The notes under the pieces were generated by a model that searched no databases, was not told where the DNA came from, and saw only the letters and a program-made list of their open reading frames with translations. A DNA stretch of 64,000 bases from Liolophura sinensis (Eukaryota; Mollusca; Polyplacophora; Chitonida; Chitonidae). The stretch lies in NCBI RefSeq assembly GCF_032854445.1, contig NC_088306.1, forward strand, positions 9,388,193 through 9,452,192, read 5' to 3'. The translations under genes and the position numbers were made by a program. Positions 38,901-53,900 of this stretch are shown here, in pieces (within the stretch, counting starts at the first letter, position 1; the number at the start of each line of letters is the position of its first letter).

Positions 38901-41900
38901 GGTATTGGGCTTCATGAAGATGAGATTTGTATGGAAGATGTTAAGCTGTGTAAAGATCAGGTTTGTCTGCAAGATACTGGGCTAAATGAAGATGAGGTTT
39001 GTCTGCAAGATACTGGGCTATATGAAGATGAGGTTTGTCTCTGTCTTATAACAGGTTCTGAGCTATTGTGGTTACAGCAGTAATGCCAATGAAGCTGATT
39101 AATATGGAAATTAATGCACAGATGGAACTGAAAAGGTCAGAAGGTCAATTGTATGACACCAAAAGTCACCAAAATTTTATGAATTTCCTGTCAGTAGGTT
39201 CAGAGATAGGCCATTCATAAAATGTTGGTAGTTATGCAAATCATGTTGATTAATATGCAAATTAATGCATGTATAGAGGTGAAAAGCCCAAAAAGACACA
39301 TGATCATGACAGCAAAAGTTCACGTATTTCTTGTGTATATGTTCATAGATATGGTGAGCACAAAATAGAAGTAAACGGACATTTCACCAAAGTTAACAAA
39401 AATTGCTGAATTCATCTGCTACAAACCCAGAATGCAAGCCGATTTGGGGATTTTTGTCATTGTTATTATGCTACATAAGTCAGGTAATGTTGGTGTAAAC
39501 CATCCAGTGCCAGAGCGTGCTTAATATTTACAGCCCCGGCACCAGCATTCCAGCCTGCTGAGAAGCACTTTTAAGCATGTGTTTAAACAATAAACGCTCT
39601 AAATGTCATAACTTGAAACACTTACAAATGTTTTATTTTGAGCATCTGTGTATACATGACACACCATGGCACAAAAAACAGATGCCTTTGGATGCCAAAA
39701 ACTAGTCAATAAGCTCGAGTATACACATACACTGTACATTTGCTCTACTATAGACTGAAGATGATGTAAGGTATGTTTAGCTATATAACGCCTACATATA
39801 GTCTGGCAGCAAACTTGAACTGAAACACTGCCACCCAGAGAATTCAAACACAGGTTGAAAACCACTAGATTGAAGTAAGAACTGTCAGACGTTAGCAGTA
39901 TTTCATATCAGAAAGTATTACTGTAATTTTTCAACCTTTTCGCATGTTTACAAGGTGTGTGTTCAGGTATATTCCGAAAGCCTTATTCTGTGTAGACTAA
40001 TAACATTATACTTATTGTGAAGCGTGAGAACTGACCAAACCAACCAATGTTGTTTCGTCTCTGACACCAAATCAAAAATGTTCATACACTGCACTGAAAA
40101 TTGCTTTTTCATTTTTAAATTTGAATTTTTCTTCCCTTAACAAGCAGCTACTAATTCCTCTCTACAATGACATCATGGGACCTTGAAAGTCCGTGTCATC
40201 TGTTGATATACGTGAGCGATGGGTGATGTCAAGCCTTCTTGCATGATGTCACACCAGGCCAAATTGGAAACCACAGAAAACTTTTGTTTCTGTATTACAT
40301 CCCCTGGAACTATTAACAGCGGTTTTAATGCATTGCAATTTGTTTATAATTTAGGCTTGTACAAGACCTCGATCCTTGTCATTTAACCCTGCTTTTATGA
40401 CAAACAGGTCTTAACAATGTATGAATTCTTCACTACAAATGTACAGGCAGATTGCAGAAGATAACAGACCAGTTTCCATCAGCTCACACTTAGAGCAAAT
40501 TGCTTCCACAACACTACTTATACTAAATATTGAGCCATTTGCAGAGTAGATAAGTCAAGGTCTGCCAGCAACCTGCGGATGGTTGTGGGTTTCCCCCGGG
40601 CTCTGCTCGGTTTCCTCCCACCATAATGCTGGCCGCCGTCGTATAAGTGAGTACGGCGTAAAACACCAATCAAATAAATAAATAAATAAATAATTCAAGC
40701 TAATATTAAGGCAATGGACATCACTTTGCTAACACATCTACACGTAGCTGAACCCAGCCAGCCAGCACAGCACCAATCACATGCCACTCACAGAATAAAT
40801 CTCAGAAAAAATGAAAGCTGAAGATGATCGAGTCTGGCCAATACCATCATCAAAGCCACTCACAGAAAGCAGGATTTCAGTTAAAGAAAACAGAACACTT
40901 CTGTACATGAAATTGTTAAAAACATACAGGTTCATGTACATCAAAGAAGCTAATAATAAACCCTGCTTTTATTATAATTACTATGTACTGTGTCCAGCTT
41001 ACACCTCAAGCCAAAGCCCACCGAGCCCTCCAATGATAAGCTGCCCGCAGCGTGATTTAAGCTGAAGACAAGTGGAAATTTTAGCATGTGCGAAACAACT
41101 CAGAAACTGGTACATCAAAGGAGAAGGCCTAATGTGATCAGAGTAATCTCACACTCCCTTAATCTATTAAAACTGATTATTTAAATACTACTGTAATTTT
41201 TCAATCTTTCCGCATGTTTACAAGGTGTTCATTCAAGCATATTCTGAAGGCATTATTCTGTGTAGATTGATACAATTATACTTTTTGTGACACCCTGAAA
41301 CTGGAAAATTAAACTAATGTAGTTTCGTCTCTAGAATCAAATTAAAAATATGCATAAATTGCAATGAAAGTTGCTCTTTCATATGAGGCAAGGTTGAGGA
41401 ATTAGGGGAGTAATCGAAAGAAAGCAAGAATTCTTCTAAAATTTTTCTTTAATACCACTGCTCCTGTTTTAGAATTGAACATTCACAACATTTCTCCTTT
41501 GAGCACTGTTGCTGATTTCATCTAATATTCTGATTAAAACTAAAAGGAGATCGCCAAACAAAACAAAAATCACAGTTTTAATACTGAACAAAATGTGATT
41601 CTTTTCTTAGTGTGATTGATAAAATTCACTGATTTCATATGATATATCCAAAATTTTTTCTTAATAAATGGAAGATGTATGCAAATGATGTATGATGATA
41701 TCACTCAGATGAATGAAGATATATCTTCTCTCCTATGAAATACACCTTAGAAACATTTTTTGATGCTGTATTTTGCTTAAATTTCTGGGGGCAAAACTGC
41801 ACTTTCAGAAGCATACAATGTTCCAAAAATGATACTTCTGACGCCCAGACCTAAGTTTTTAGGATAAGAAATTTATCAAACTCTATATTGTCCCTGTAAG

Positions 41901-44900
41901 GTAGAAAAAAATCAGGTACAGGAAAAATGCAGTACCTGTAATTTAAACTACCTTAAAAAAACATTGAAAGACACTTTCTTATTGATTCAAATACTTACAA
42001 TTTTACAATTAATTCCCTGTTATTTTACAAAGACAAGCAGTAAACAAATACGTGCACTCAGGACATATAGATGTACAATAGGGAAGCGCGTGATTTAAGC
42101 CTTTCAAATATGCCTCTAGAAACAACATTTACATGCATACTGAACTACGAAAATGTCTCCCAAGAAAAATTTTGAAGCGGGTGGAATATTTAATAGCAGT
42201 AAATTTCCAAAGTTGTACCATGGCCAGATTAAGACGAATTTAATCGTAGCATAAAAAAAAGACTATCAAACCAAAAAGTTTTTTAAAAATTACCCTGTGA
42301 TGCCATCATTCATTTGCATACATACATACAGATGTAGGTCTAATAAGACTTGTGAAAATGTTTAATACATACTGAAGTTTTCTTCAAAGTTTGTTGCTTT
42401 TTCTTTTTCTTTACAAGACAAAAAGAACTGTTTGGGATCTCCTCTAACAGATCATGATCTACAAATATCCTCCACAACAGTACCACTTTGTGATATCACA
42501 CCACCCACAGAAGCCTTTACTAGCAGATCTATCTCACAGAACGGGTACCTCTTTACCGGGCCGGAATCCCAGAAATCAGCACCTAGCGCCCACGGTACAT
42601 CGGAGCTGAAACGTCCCAGGATATACAGGCAATGAAAACATTATGGACGACAATACAATATTTTTATGTAAAACATGTAAAGCAGTGACATCCCCTGTAT
42701 AGGGATTTGTGACGTCTTGCACTCAGATCCCTTGTTGTACGTCCCACTCCAGCGCAATTAGAGTTTATTAGCATGGGTTCACAAGAAACCCAACGACTTG
42801 CTGTTAATGGCTTCAGTACAAATGGAACCCTAAGTTGACAGGCCATTTAAATTCATATTGAGGACGTAGAGTCTTCATGGTGTGCACACAGTGTAAACGT
42901 TGGTGAGCACATGATGGTTAGAATGAGTGAGTGCGTGCTCGGGGTTTAACATCGTACTTAACAATTTTTCATCATATGACGATGAGGGGTCCTTGTGGTG
43001 TGTGATAAAACGTAGTACCTCCATTTATTCAGCGCGGATTTTCAACGCTTTTTTACCTGGTGCTACTTACCAAGACGAATGGCTAAGTCCAAAAGCCGAT
43101 AATTTGAATAAGAATATAAATATCCCTAATTGTTTAGTCTTCAAAGCACACCTATCATCCTCGCCAAGTTTCAGAAAGTGGTGTAAAAACTGTGGCAACA
43201 GTCGGCCCAAACAAAAAACCTTACCCTGGCCCGCAATAGTACTGGTTACAAATGTCCAAAACCTGATAATTTGAATAAAAATGTAAACATGTCTAATCTA
43301 TCATTAAAATGAGTAAATGTCCAAATCATGTTCATCATTCCCACCAAGTTTCATAGCAGCGATGTGAAAACTGTGAGACTCGCAGACCCGAACATAAAAC
43401 CTTACTCAACTGACCCAATCAGAAAAATGCACCCTCTGACACCGACACCACTCTCGCCCCCCCCCCCCCCCTCACCCAATCACAATACTTAGCCTTACTT
43501 CATAACAGCGAACTACAAAACAAAAGTAACTGTGAGGTAGGACCTTTTCAATGTGAACAGGTTACAATTTGGGTCTAAACTTGATGTTTTTAACCTTTTT
43601 CCTTCAGTTGTGAATTTACCCCTGTTCAATACCCTTAGTTAATTTCCTGTACCATCTTGTGAGTGGCACACCATATCGAAATTTGTCTCGGTTAGCTTCA
43701 TCGTAAATAGTGCACACAAAATAGTGGACAAGTTAATTCAGCAAAAAAAAAACAAACAAAAAAAAACAGACTGATCAAAGAAATCTTGAATGTTTTAAAT
43801 GCCACACTAGGCCCAAACCTCACCCTGTTAAAGTCAACTCAAATACTTGCAGATACTATTATTCATCCAATTCTCACTTAAAGTCTCTTCAGCCCGTTTG
43901 AGAAAAAGAAGTGCCGGTACAAGTTTCTTGCTCAACTGTCGCATGTCTGAGTGTTCACGCGGAAAGCACCATAGGGTTGGCAAACATGATATAACAAAAA
44001 AAACAATCCTGCTGTGCAGAGAAGAGAACTGAGCCAAAATAATATTCTCCACTTCATACAAATTCAGAGCCAAAAATTTACTGCAGTCATGTTGTAACAT
44101 CTCATCTCCACAGTTGTATGATCCGAGTATCACACTGAAGTACATTAGGGGCCTGAACATGGATAATGGTTAAGTTTTAAGTCGCAGAGGCCCTTACTAG
44201 TCACATTTTTCTTTTTTTTTTTTTACAAACATTACATATCCTGTCATACATATGTATACACCAATTGAAATATTCCTGAAAATTAGCTCCCCTTCTGGAG
44301 TTCTTCAGCAATATCAAGTTAAACTGAAAAAAAACAGCAGTAAAACCCAATTTCCAGTGCTGCAGTTCTTCTTAAAATAATGCGCCGCAACATGCTGCCC
44401 AATACAACAGAACACGACTTGTTATGTATAACAATTTCCACTGTACACCGTGCGGCACCTCATTATTTTAAAAACACGCGCAACAAAACCATATTCTAAT
44501 AATCATACACATTTATACGGAACTGGGGAACATGATTTCTGTCTTCCAATATTTTACAATTCAGCACTACACTGGCTGACAGCATCACATGAGTGTTTGC
44601 CCAACATGATGTCAGCAACTCAACTGGAATTTAGCCTAACCCTAATTTATCAACCTTTTCAATCATCTCTGTAACCAATACTTTGAAACATTCTGAAAGA
44701 ACTACGAGTAGGGGATGTAGAGAAATAATTTACTCAGTTTTATGACGCTTGCCTCTTTTGTGATACAAACAAATCATTTTAGCAGCATTTTCATAATAAC
44801 TGCATGTATAAATTATACCGAAAAAAGGTGCTTTAGAGGTCGAAAAGGTGGAAGATTTACAGTATGCATTAGTCTATAGCCTGAACAACATGATCCGTCG

Positions 44901-47900
44901 TTTAGGAGAAAAAATTCCCCGCACAAGTACGAAGAAAGATCCACCAACCAATGCTATAAAGGTACAACGTACAACCACAAAGGCACACTGCCCAAAAGAT
45001 ATGTAGCAATACTACACTTTACAAACCCTAACATCATTTGAACCACACGCAAACTTGTTCTTTGTAGCAAAGACAAACAGCTCTGTGCGAGAAAAGACAT
45101 TTTCGTAATTAGGTGGCCCATCACTTTGTGTGCATGTAACATAGGCTTTGGGGGGACCCGTGTATTACTATACACGTACTGTAGGTAACTAGCCCCATAG
45201 GTCAGCCACCTGTCACTCAAACCGAGAAATGAACAGCTCTCCCTCCTATCCAAAGCTGTCAAAGGACTATTTTGAATGTTCGCGCGTAAGCCAGCCCTGT
45301 TTGCAATGCATCATGGGTAATTCTCAACAATCCTGATGGCATTCCCTCTACCCATGCAATCACCAATATAACTCACCAAATGCACCAAAAATGTAACTCT
45401 TATCAGGCCATATTCAACCGTTAAAGGAATATTGCGCGTTCCAGTTTCTTTTCACGTCTAGACCTTACATGCCCATAAGGAAGAGACAGGCTTTAGGATG
45501 CCGCACAGAATAGTAACTACAAACTCGTACGCCATGGATTTGGACTGGGGATCCTTTTTGAAGAAAACTGTTCTAGCTATTTAGACCAAAATTTCATATC
45601 TTTATTGTCTTCTAGCATTTCTTGTCAGTGGCATGCACTCTGTCCTTGCCCACTCTCAAGACTGAACCGAGTCCAGGCAAACCAGATGGGACACTAGAGA
45701 CGGGTGATTGCATCCCATGTGTATATGATATCTGGTAGTGTGGGGGTTCAAACCCAGTTGATTATTTTTCATTTTTGTGGTGTTTTGCCTCCATGTTGTC
45801 TCTTTTGTAAACACTGTTACAGTTTGTACATGCAGGTTGAATGTGCTGAATTTTCCATCATGGTAAATTATTTCTGTGCATTATTTCACAATATTTTCTT
45901 ATTTGACATTCAATTGGGCCTTGATGCTTGGCAACGGTATCTCTGTAAGGAACCTAACAGCTTTAATTTTTGTTCTTGTTTTTTTTTTTTTTTTTTTTTT
46001 TTTTTTGTGGGCTGCATTTTTAAAATGTGCATATTAATGTCACATATCTCATAAGTGTAGATCAATGTTTTTAAGACAATCTAAGCCTGAGAATGTTAGG
46101 TAGAGAACGAGATCTATAAACGCTCTGGCAGATAGGTAGGACGCTTAACACCTCGGTATGTCATGTACACATAATCCAGCCTAGTCTTATTTTCAAGTCT
46201 TTCCTCTGCTTAAAGACTCTCCTCGAAATGGCTACAGTGGCATCAAGCCATACTCATTCATTCATTAATTTATAAAACTGCTGACTTTCGGGTTCTGTTT
46301 TTGTTAGGTGGTTTCCCAACACTATCCTGCTAACTGTTATAGTCGATACGAAGCATATAACTTTACTAAAGGAAGATTATTTGCAAAAATCGATGATATG
46401 CAATATCAGAGTATAGTACACTAATATACAAGTGATGTCATGCTTTACACACGTACAGTACGAACTGGGAAATGGCCTCCAACAATTCCAGGAAGCAATG
46501 TTCGTCCAAATACAGATATAATTAAAGGTGGATGAAAATGAAAATTGAAAAGTTGATCTGCAGGAGAATGCTTACGTATTTGCTGACATAATCATCAAAG
46601 TTACTGAAAACCTTTTATGTAAGTTGAACTTTAATGAAATTAGTTGTCACAGCTGAAAGCATGTAGAGACGAGTGACAGAGAAACAACAGTAATTTTTTT
46701 TTCGAAGAAAAGACATAGAAAACAGGGAAAAAGCTAGTAAAGGCAAGGGCAGGTCAGAAAGTGAAACTGAAAGTGATACATGTATGCAAACAAAGGGAGA
46801 CAACTGGGGAGACCAATGACGACGACGAGGACATGACAAAGGGTCAGAGTCACTGGACAGGGGCCGTTTACCTCTCACTGCTATCAAAGCTACAGCCGCT
46901 GAGTCTTTTTAAAAACTCAACCTCCAATTGACCAGAATTAGAACTGAAATCAAACACAGCGTACATGAGGGGCAAGGCTGTTACATAAGCAGATACAGTT
47001 AGTTGGACCTCTCAGATTTTTCACACAACAGTTTCACCAGGCTGTTCTGTAATAAAACTTCTTGACCATTATTAATTTGGATAAGCATAGACAGCCATTA
47101 CTTAAAGTATTTACTTAATGACATCTGGAACATTAATGTAAACATCTGGAACATTCATGTAAACATCATTCATATTCATTTAACCAACAATCATTCACAC
47201 ACATGTACATGTAACAGGCAAGCAATCAACTAAAAAAAAAAAAAAAATTCAAGTACATATTAAATCTCAATACTAAGTACATGAGTTTTGCCAATACGAC
47301 AAAAAACTAACATGCTAAATGACATTGCCTCTTTACAACACGGTAGCACTACATGTATTTGCAGTTACAGATGCTAACTCATATAATTTGCATAAGATAT
47401 TCTACACATCTCTTCCTCATATCTCAAATGCTTGTGGCTTTAAATGACTAGAAAATGGTGAGAGTTAAAAAGATGTGTCTGGAAAATAATGGATTTCCAA
47501 GTGTTTAACAGCAGAAAAATTCTAAAGTATTTTAGGGCCAAGAAACAGACATCCTCATTGAAATCTTGTGGTGTTTAACAAAGAACAGAAAATAAAATCA
47601 ATAAAATAAAAAAAACCCAGTTTTTGTTGAATCTACTACGTTGTGCAGAAGTTGTGCACTAAAATATTCAAGGCACAGGAAGAGTGAGTGAGTGCTTGGG
47701 GTTTAACGTCGTACTCAATTTTTCAGTCATATGACGACGAAGGAATCCTTAGGGTGCATGTACGTGTAATGTGCCTCCTTGTTGCAGGACGGATTTCCAC
47801 TGCTCTTTTATTTAGTGCTGCTTCACTGAGATGACTTAACCAAGGCAAGTAAGCTCCCCCCCCCCCCCGCCCGAGCCATTATACTGATACGGGTCAACCA

Positions 47901-50900
47901 GTCGTTGCACTATCCCCTTCACAATGAATGCCAAGCGAGGAAGTTACAACTTCCTCTTTTAAAGTCTTAGGTGTGACTCGATCAAGGATTGACCCTGGAT
48001 CTACCGGTCCCGAAGCAGACGCTCTACCAACTGTGCTATCTGGGCCAGTAGGCACAGGAAGATGTAACTGTATATAATTGTGCATTATTACTGCTGATCT
48101 GTCCTACATGTAAAACTACAGCACTATATCTCATTTTACATCACTGAAAGCAAAAGTGAAAGTATACATACAGAGCGTTCTTGATGGCTGGAGTGTTGGG
48201 AATCTTGGCAGCATTACAAGCATACAGGTTCTCCACGTGATCTCTTCGGAGAAAAATAACAAAGAGAAAATTTAAGGGAGGTAACCACATGTAATTTCCT
48301 CCCTTAGCTGGCGTGATCAGAGGAAGATGATAACACTGGTCATTCGTTTCAGTGGTTTAAAGGAAACAGCAAAATGACTGAAATAACATCAAATTTCATC
48401 CATGACTAAGTTACTCATCTTTCCAGACAGTTCTATTAAGTTTAGAGTGAGTGAGTGAGTGCTTGGGGTTTAACGTTGTACTTAACAATTTTTCAGTCAT
48501 TTGACGACGAAAGAATCCTTAGAGTGCATGTAAGGTGCCTCCTTGTTGCAGGACAGATTTCCACTGCCCTTTTATCTAGTGCTGCTTTACTGAGACGACT
48601 TACCGAAGGCAAATATTAAAAGCCACCCTACCCTGGCCATTATACTAATACAGGTCAACCAGTTGTTGCACTATCCCCTTCATGTTGAACGCCAAGCCAG
48701 GAAGCTGAAACTTCCTCTTTTAAAGATTTATGTGTGACTCGACCCTGGATTGACCCTGGATCTACTGTCCCTTAAGCGGATGCATCAAGTTTTGAAATAC
48801 ATTTCATACATTTTTTGGAAGGCATATGATAACCTACTGGGGAAAAAAAGGTAAGTTTCAACACAAAAGTAAAGCTTCATTTGCCTCTAAAAATTCACTT
48901 TTTTCGAATGGATTTGTAGGTCTCATACTGTACAGGGAGCTCACCTGAGGGCTATCTTGCCATATATCCTCAAAATATCTCCGTCAGCCAGACCAGGGTT
49001 TCGCTGTAACACCTTCTTCAGGTATTTGTCATCGTAGAACTCCAGCACCTCCTGTAGTGACATGATTGGGGGATTAATTTGGGGAATGAGTGAGTGAGAG
49101 CTTGGGGTCTAACGTCGTACTTAACAATTTTTCAGTTATATGACGATGAAGGAATCCTTTGAGTGCATGTTATATGCCTCCTTGTTGCAGGACGGATTTC
49201 AACCGCTCTTTTATCTAGTGCTGCTTCACTGAGACGCCTTAATGAAGGCAAGTACGCCACCCCGCTCGAGCCACTATACTGATACAGGTCAACCAGTCGT
49301 TGCACTATCATTTGGGGAATGAGGGACAGTCAAAAACAACAAAGGGTAACCTATACATGGTATACATTGTGATCATCTACATGTAGTGGCGTCTGACCAG
49401 GTTCACTTTCAGAGCATGTAGGTCGACGGCAACTGGTGACAACTGCCAAATCTGAAATGTGATGTCAAATGGCCGGTTGTATGTGATACAACAGTGATCC
49501 ACCGTGCCCAAAAACTTGGAGATTAACGCAACTGGGAGCTTCGGGTCATACAAAAATAGAACATGATCAACACTGAGCAACTGCTGATGAGTCGGAATTA
49601 GATCATTGTGATTATTAGCCTGCATAGATCGACTAAAACCATCACCCAATGGTATGCTCCCTCTTGTTCCCAGTTGCTGAAAGGCCACTTGATGAAAAGG
49701 CCACCTGATAAGAAGACCACTTGATGAAAAGGCCACTTGATGAAAAGGCCACTTGATTCCAGTAGCAAGGTCGATCTACGCCCAGCCTAAAATTCCTACA
49801 CAGACATCACACAGAAATGGCCACTTGATAAAAAGGCCACTTGATGAAAAGGCCACCTGATGAAAAGGCCACCTGATGAAAAGGCCACTTGATGAAAAGG
49901 CCACTTGATGAAAAGGCCACTTGATTCCAGTAGCAAGGTCGATCTACGCGCAGCCTAAAATTCCTACACAGACGTCTACAATACACCGGTACCTGACCTT
50001 ACAATGAACTTCATGAATATACTGATGTTGACCTTTTTTTGGCAAACTAAGAAATGCAGTTCTGGACTATATATACAGGCAAACATCATAAAACACATTT
50101 AGTTTTTTATTTTTTAATATGGTTTATTAAATGTTATGTCTTACCTTAAAATAATATTTACCCTTGAAACCAATGATATCCTCTACACCAGCCATCAGAT
50201 GGTCAGTAACCTGTAAACATAGCAACCAGACATTATACACTGGACTGGAGATATAAATGGCTCCAACCCATCCGATATCCCACCACCCCTTCTGGTGACA
50301 ATGTTACTTTCCATTTCATTCCCAGTGAAGGCAATTGTGACATCACGATGTCACAGAAAGATTGAGCATTTGTAACCAATGAGTGGGACATCCGGTTGAC
50401 CTATTTGCAACAATACTGCTTATGATTGGTCAATTGTGTATTCTTGATTGACAGTTCAGAAAGGTCTACTCAACAGAGGAGTTAAAACAGTTTCACACAA
50501 TGTTCAAAACGGTGTATTTATTTGATTGTGTTTTACGACCCACTCAAGAATATTTCACTTATACCATGGTGGCCAGCATTATTGCAGGAACGTGTATGGT
50601 GGGAGGAAGCCAGACAGAGCCCAGGGGAGACCCATGACCATCCGCAGGTTGCTGGCAGATCTTCCCACGTACGGCCGGAGAAGAAAATGTAGACCTTTCA
50701 AGACAAGTGGTAGAGTTACCAAAAAAATAAAATGGTAAACTTTTTGAAACCCATATTTACCTGAGAATTCAGCTCACTGTAAAGTGTCGGCTCATCCTTA
50801 GGCGCCAGTTTGATCTGCAGCAGTTTGACGAAAGGTTTTATTGAAATCCCCTAAAACAACAAAAACAAAAGGACTATACATCAGCAGATCAACAATACTT

Positions 50901-53900
50901 TCTCATGCAGGTTTTTGTACGAGTTGGACATGGAATTTGCACATTCACCCTCTATATAGATGAAGACTTGGATGTTGAGGTAAACAACAATCTTATAACA
51001 GCCAGCATTATGGTGGGGGAAAACCAGGCAGAGCCCAGGGAAAACCCACGGCCATCTGCAGGTTGCTGACAGACCTTCCCACGTACAACCGGAGAGGAAG
51101 CCTGCATGAGCTGGACTTGAGCTCACAGCGACCGGGGTTTATACACGGATTTGAAAATAATTATATCGTGTCCAAATTTAGTATAATAGACAATATTATA
51201 CTATATGTCCTAATACAGACTGTTGTGGCTGGCCTTTTCTATGTAGCAGATTGCCATGACTGCAGTGTAACTATAAACTATATGTCATAATACAGACTGT
51301 TGTGGCTGGCCTATTTCTATGTAGCAGATTGCCATGACTGCAGTGTAACTATAAACTATATGTCATAATACAGACTGTTGTGGCTGGCCTATTTCTATGT
51401 AGCAGCTCGGCATGACTGCAGTGTAACTATAAACTATATGTCATAATACAGACTGTTGTGGCTGGCCTTTTCTATGTAGCAGATTGCCATGACTGCAGTG
51501 TAACTATAAACTATATGTCATAATACAGACTGTTGTGGCTGGCCTATTTCTATGTAGCAGATTGCCATGACTGCAGTGTAACTATAAACTATATGTCATA
51601 ATACAGACTGCTGTGACTGGCCTATTTCTATGTAGCAGATTGCCACGACTGCAGTGTAACTATAAACTATATGTCATAATACAGACTGTTGTGATTCACC
51701 TATTTCAGGTAATATGTTAATGTGACTAACCTGAACAAAGACAGTGAAGATGACAACAGCCAGGGTAGTGGTGACAAACATCTTCTTGTGAGGGACGGCA
51801 TCAATGTTGAGCATAGCCACCAGGGAAAAGCAAACTGCTCCACGCAAACCACCGTAACTCTGCCGGAAGACAAGACAGAGATCTTCAACCATCATATACA
51901 CAGTTAGCAGTTCTCCATAAAATCTGGGATACAATATGATCATATCCCAAGTCAAATTTAATAAGAGAAGTACAGGAAGCCACCATTACTGTTATTCTTC
52001 CACCTTTTCGCATTTAAGCTTATTCTGAAGGCATTATTCTGTGTTGAATCGTAAAATTAAACTTTTATGTGAAGCCCTGAAATTGACCAATTCAAATGAT
52101 GTAATTTTCTCTTCACAATCAACTTAAAAATATGTATAAATTGGACTTAAAGTTGCTTTTTCATATGCAAAAAGGTTGAGGATTGAGTGACTGTGTGAGT
52201 GAGTGCTAAGGATTTAACATCGTACTTAACAATTTTTCAGTCACATGACAAGGAGGGGGTCCTTGGAGTGCATGTACATGTAATGTACCTCCCTGTTACA
52301 GGACGGATCTCCACCGCTCTTTCATCTAATTCTGTTTCATTTAACGAAGGCAAGTAAGCTGCCCCACCAAAACTATTATAATGATACTGGTTGACCAGTT
52401 GTTGCAGTATCCCTTTAATGCTGCACGCAAAGCGAGGAAGTTACAACTTCACTCTTTGAAGGTCTCAGGTGTAACCCAACCCAGGATTGACCCGGGATCT
52501 ACTGCCCCTGAAGCGGACGCTCTACCAACTGAGCCATCGGGGTCGGTCAAAAAGGTTCAGGAAATGGGGTAATACATGGTCACACCAGAGGAAATTTTTT
52601 CAACATCTGATGTTGTCCAGTACTTTTGAGAGCCATTCAGTTTATGTACCAGCCTCCATATGGAGATTACCGGATACAATTTTAGTACCGTATTTATCTG
52701 CTCATTTCAAACATAATATATTTATAATATTTAACACTGAAAATTAAAGTCCCTTAAACTGTTTTTAATAACTTTCAAACCTTTCAACGAAGTCAAAATA
52801 TTTTCAAGGATTTAAAGGGACATATTCATGGTTTAAAATATAGTACTGCTATTCTCCCTCACTAATTCCTTTCACTATCTACATATAACATGATTCTATT
52901 CGACAAAAGTGTATACATTCCATTCTAAAAACATCACTCAAGTATAAACTAAATAAAGTCAAGGTTCCAAGACCGATTATCCAGAAAACAAATACAAGAA
53001 TCTCCACCAAAATTTACTGGATTGGCAGTCAGCCCATGGTCTGACTTAAACCTAAAATTTCATCCAAATCTGTGAACAACTTTTTCGGTAAAGTTACTGA
53101 CAGACATGCATGAATACAGACAAGGAGCAGATCCCAGCTAGAACTCTTCCAGAACAACACAAAACTAACAAAACATCCATTCCCAACCAGTGATGTATCC
53201 ATCATTGTCAGCCACTTACTATCACAAACTGTTCCTCAAATGAAAGCTGTTGCACCCGATACCGGTCAAATCGATTTAACAGGAAGCTCAGCCCAAAAGT
53301 TACTGGAAAGAATATATAAAAAAGTCAATAAATCAATTTATCAGACATTCTAAAAAAAAAATCATTTAAGCACAGATGTACTTGTACAAAGGACTGTGAA
53401 GAGTTTTATGAGCACGATAATTCTTCAATCTTTTCACATGTTTGTGAGGCGTTTCTTGAAAGCTTATTCTGAAGGGATTGACTGTTGACTGTTAAAATTA
53501 TACTTTTAGTGAAGCCCTGAAACTGGCCAATCCAACAAATGAAGTTTTTTGTCTCCAAAATTAAATTAAAAATGTGAATAAATTGCACTGAAAGTTATGC
53601 TTTTACATGTGAAAAGACTTACTATGAACTTTGCATGACACTGTAAACTCACTGAGTAGACTCAACTGAAGATACCTGTAGAGCTTTGTGACGTTTGTCA
53701 AACAATGTGTAATTACAGAGAACTTTGTAAAACTTTGTAATGTGTTATTAATGACAACTGTGGACAGCGTAGAGCTTTGTGAGTCATGTAATTACTGAAA
53801 ACTTGTAAAACAATGTCTTATTACTGAAAACTGAGGGCAATGCAGAGCTTTGTGAAGTCACATAAAACTACGTGCTCACCAACAATGGAGGACAGTATGG

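Noticed and set aside
38707-39083. HEDEVCLQD-type repeat protein
   Set aside because: 36-bp minisatellite; the frame breaks at irregular units, and a SINE interrupts the array.
42421-42600. Minus-strand exon candidate ([15 protein letters not shown]) for the exchanger
   Set aside because: It would enter after one base and leave in phase 0, which cannot join exon 14; the exchanger chain is already closed without it.
45975-46008. Processed pseudogene with poly(T) as reversed poly(A) tail
   Set aside because: The flanking sequence shows no recognisable coding or RNA-gene remnant; a simple T-run suffices.
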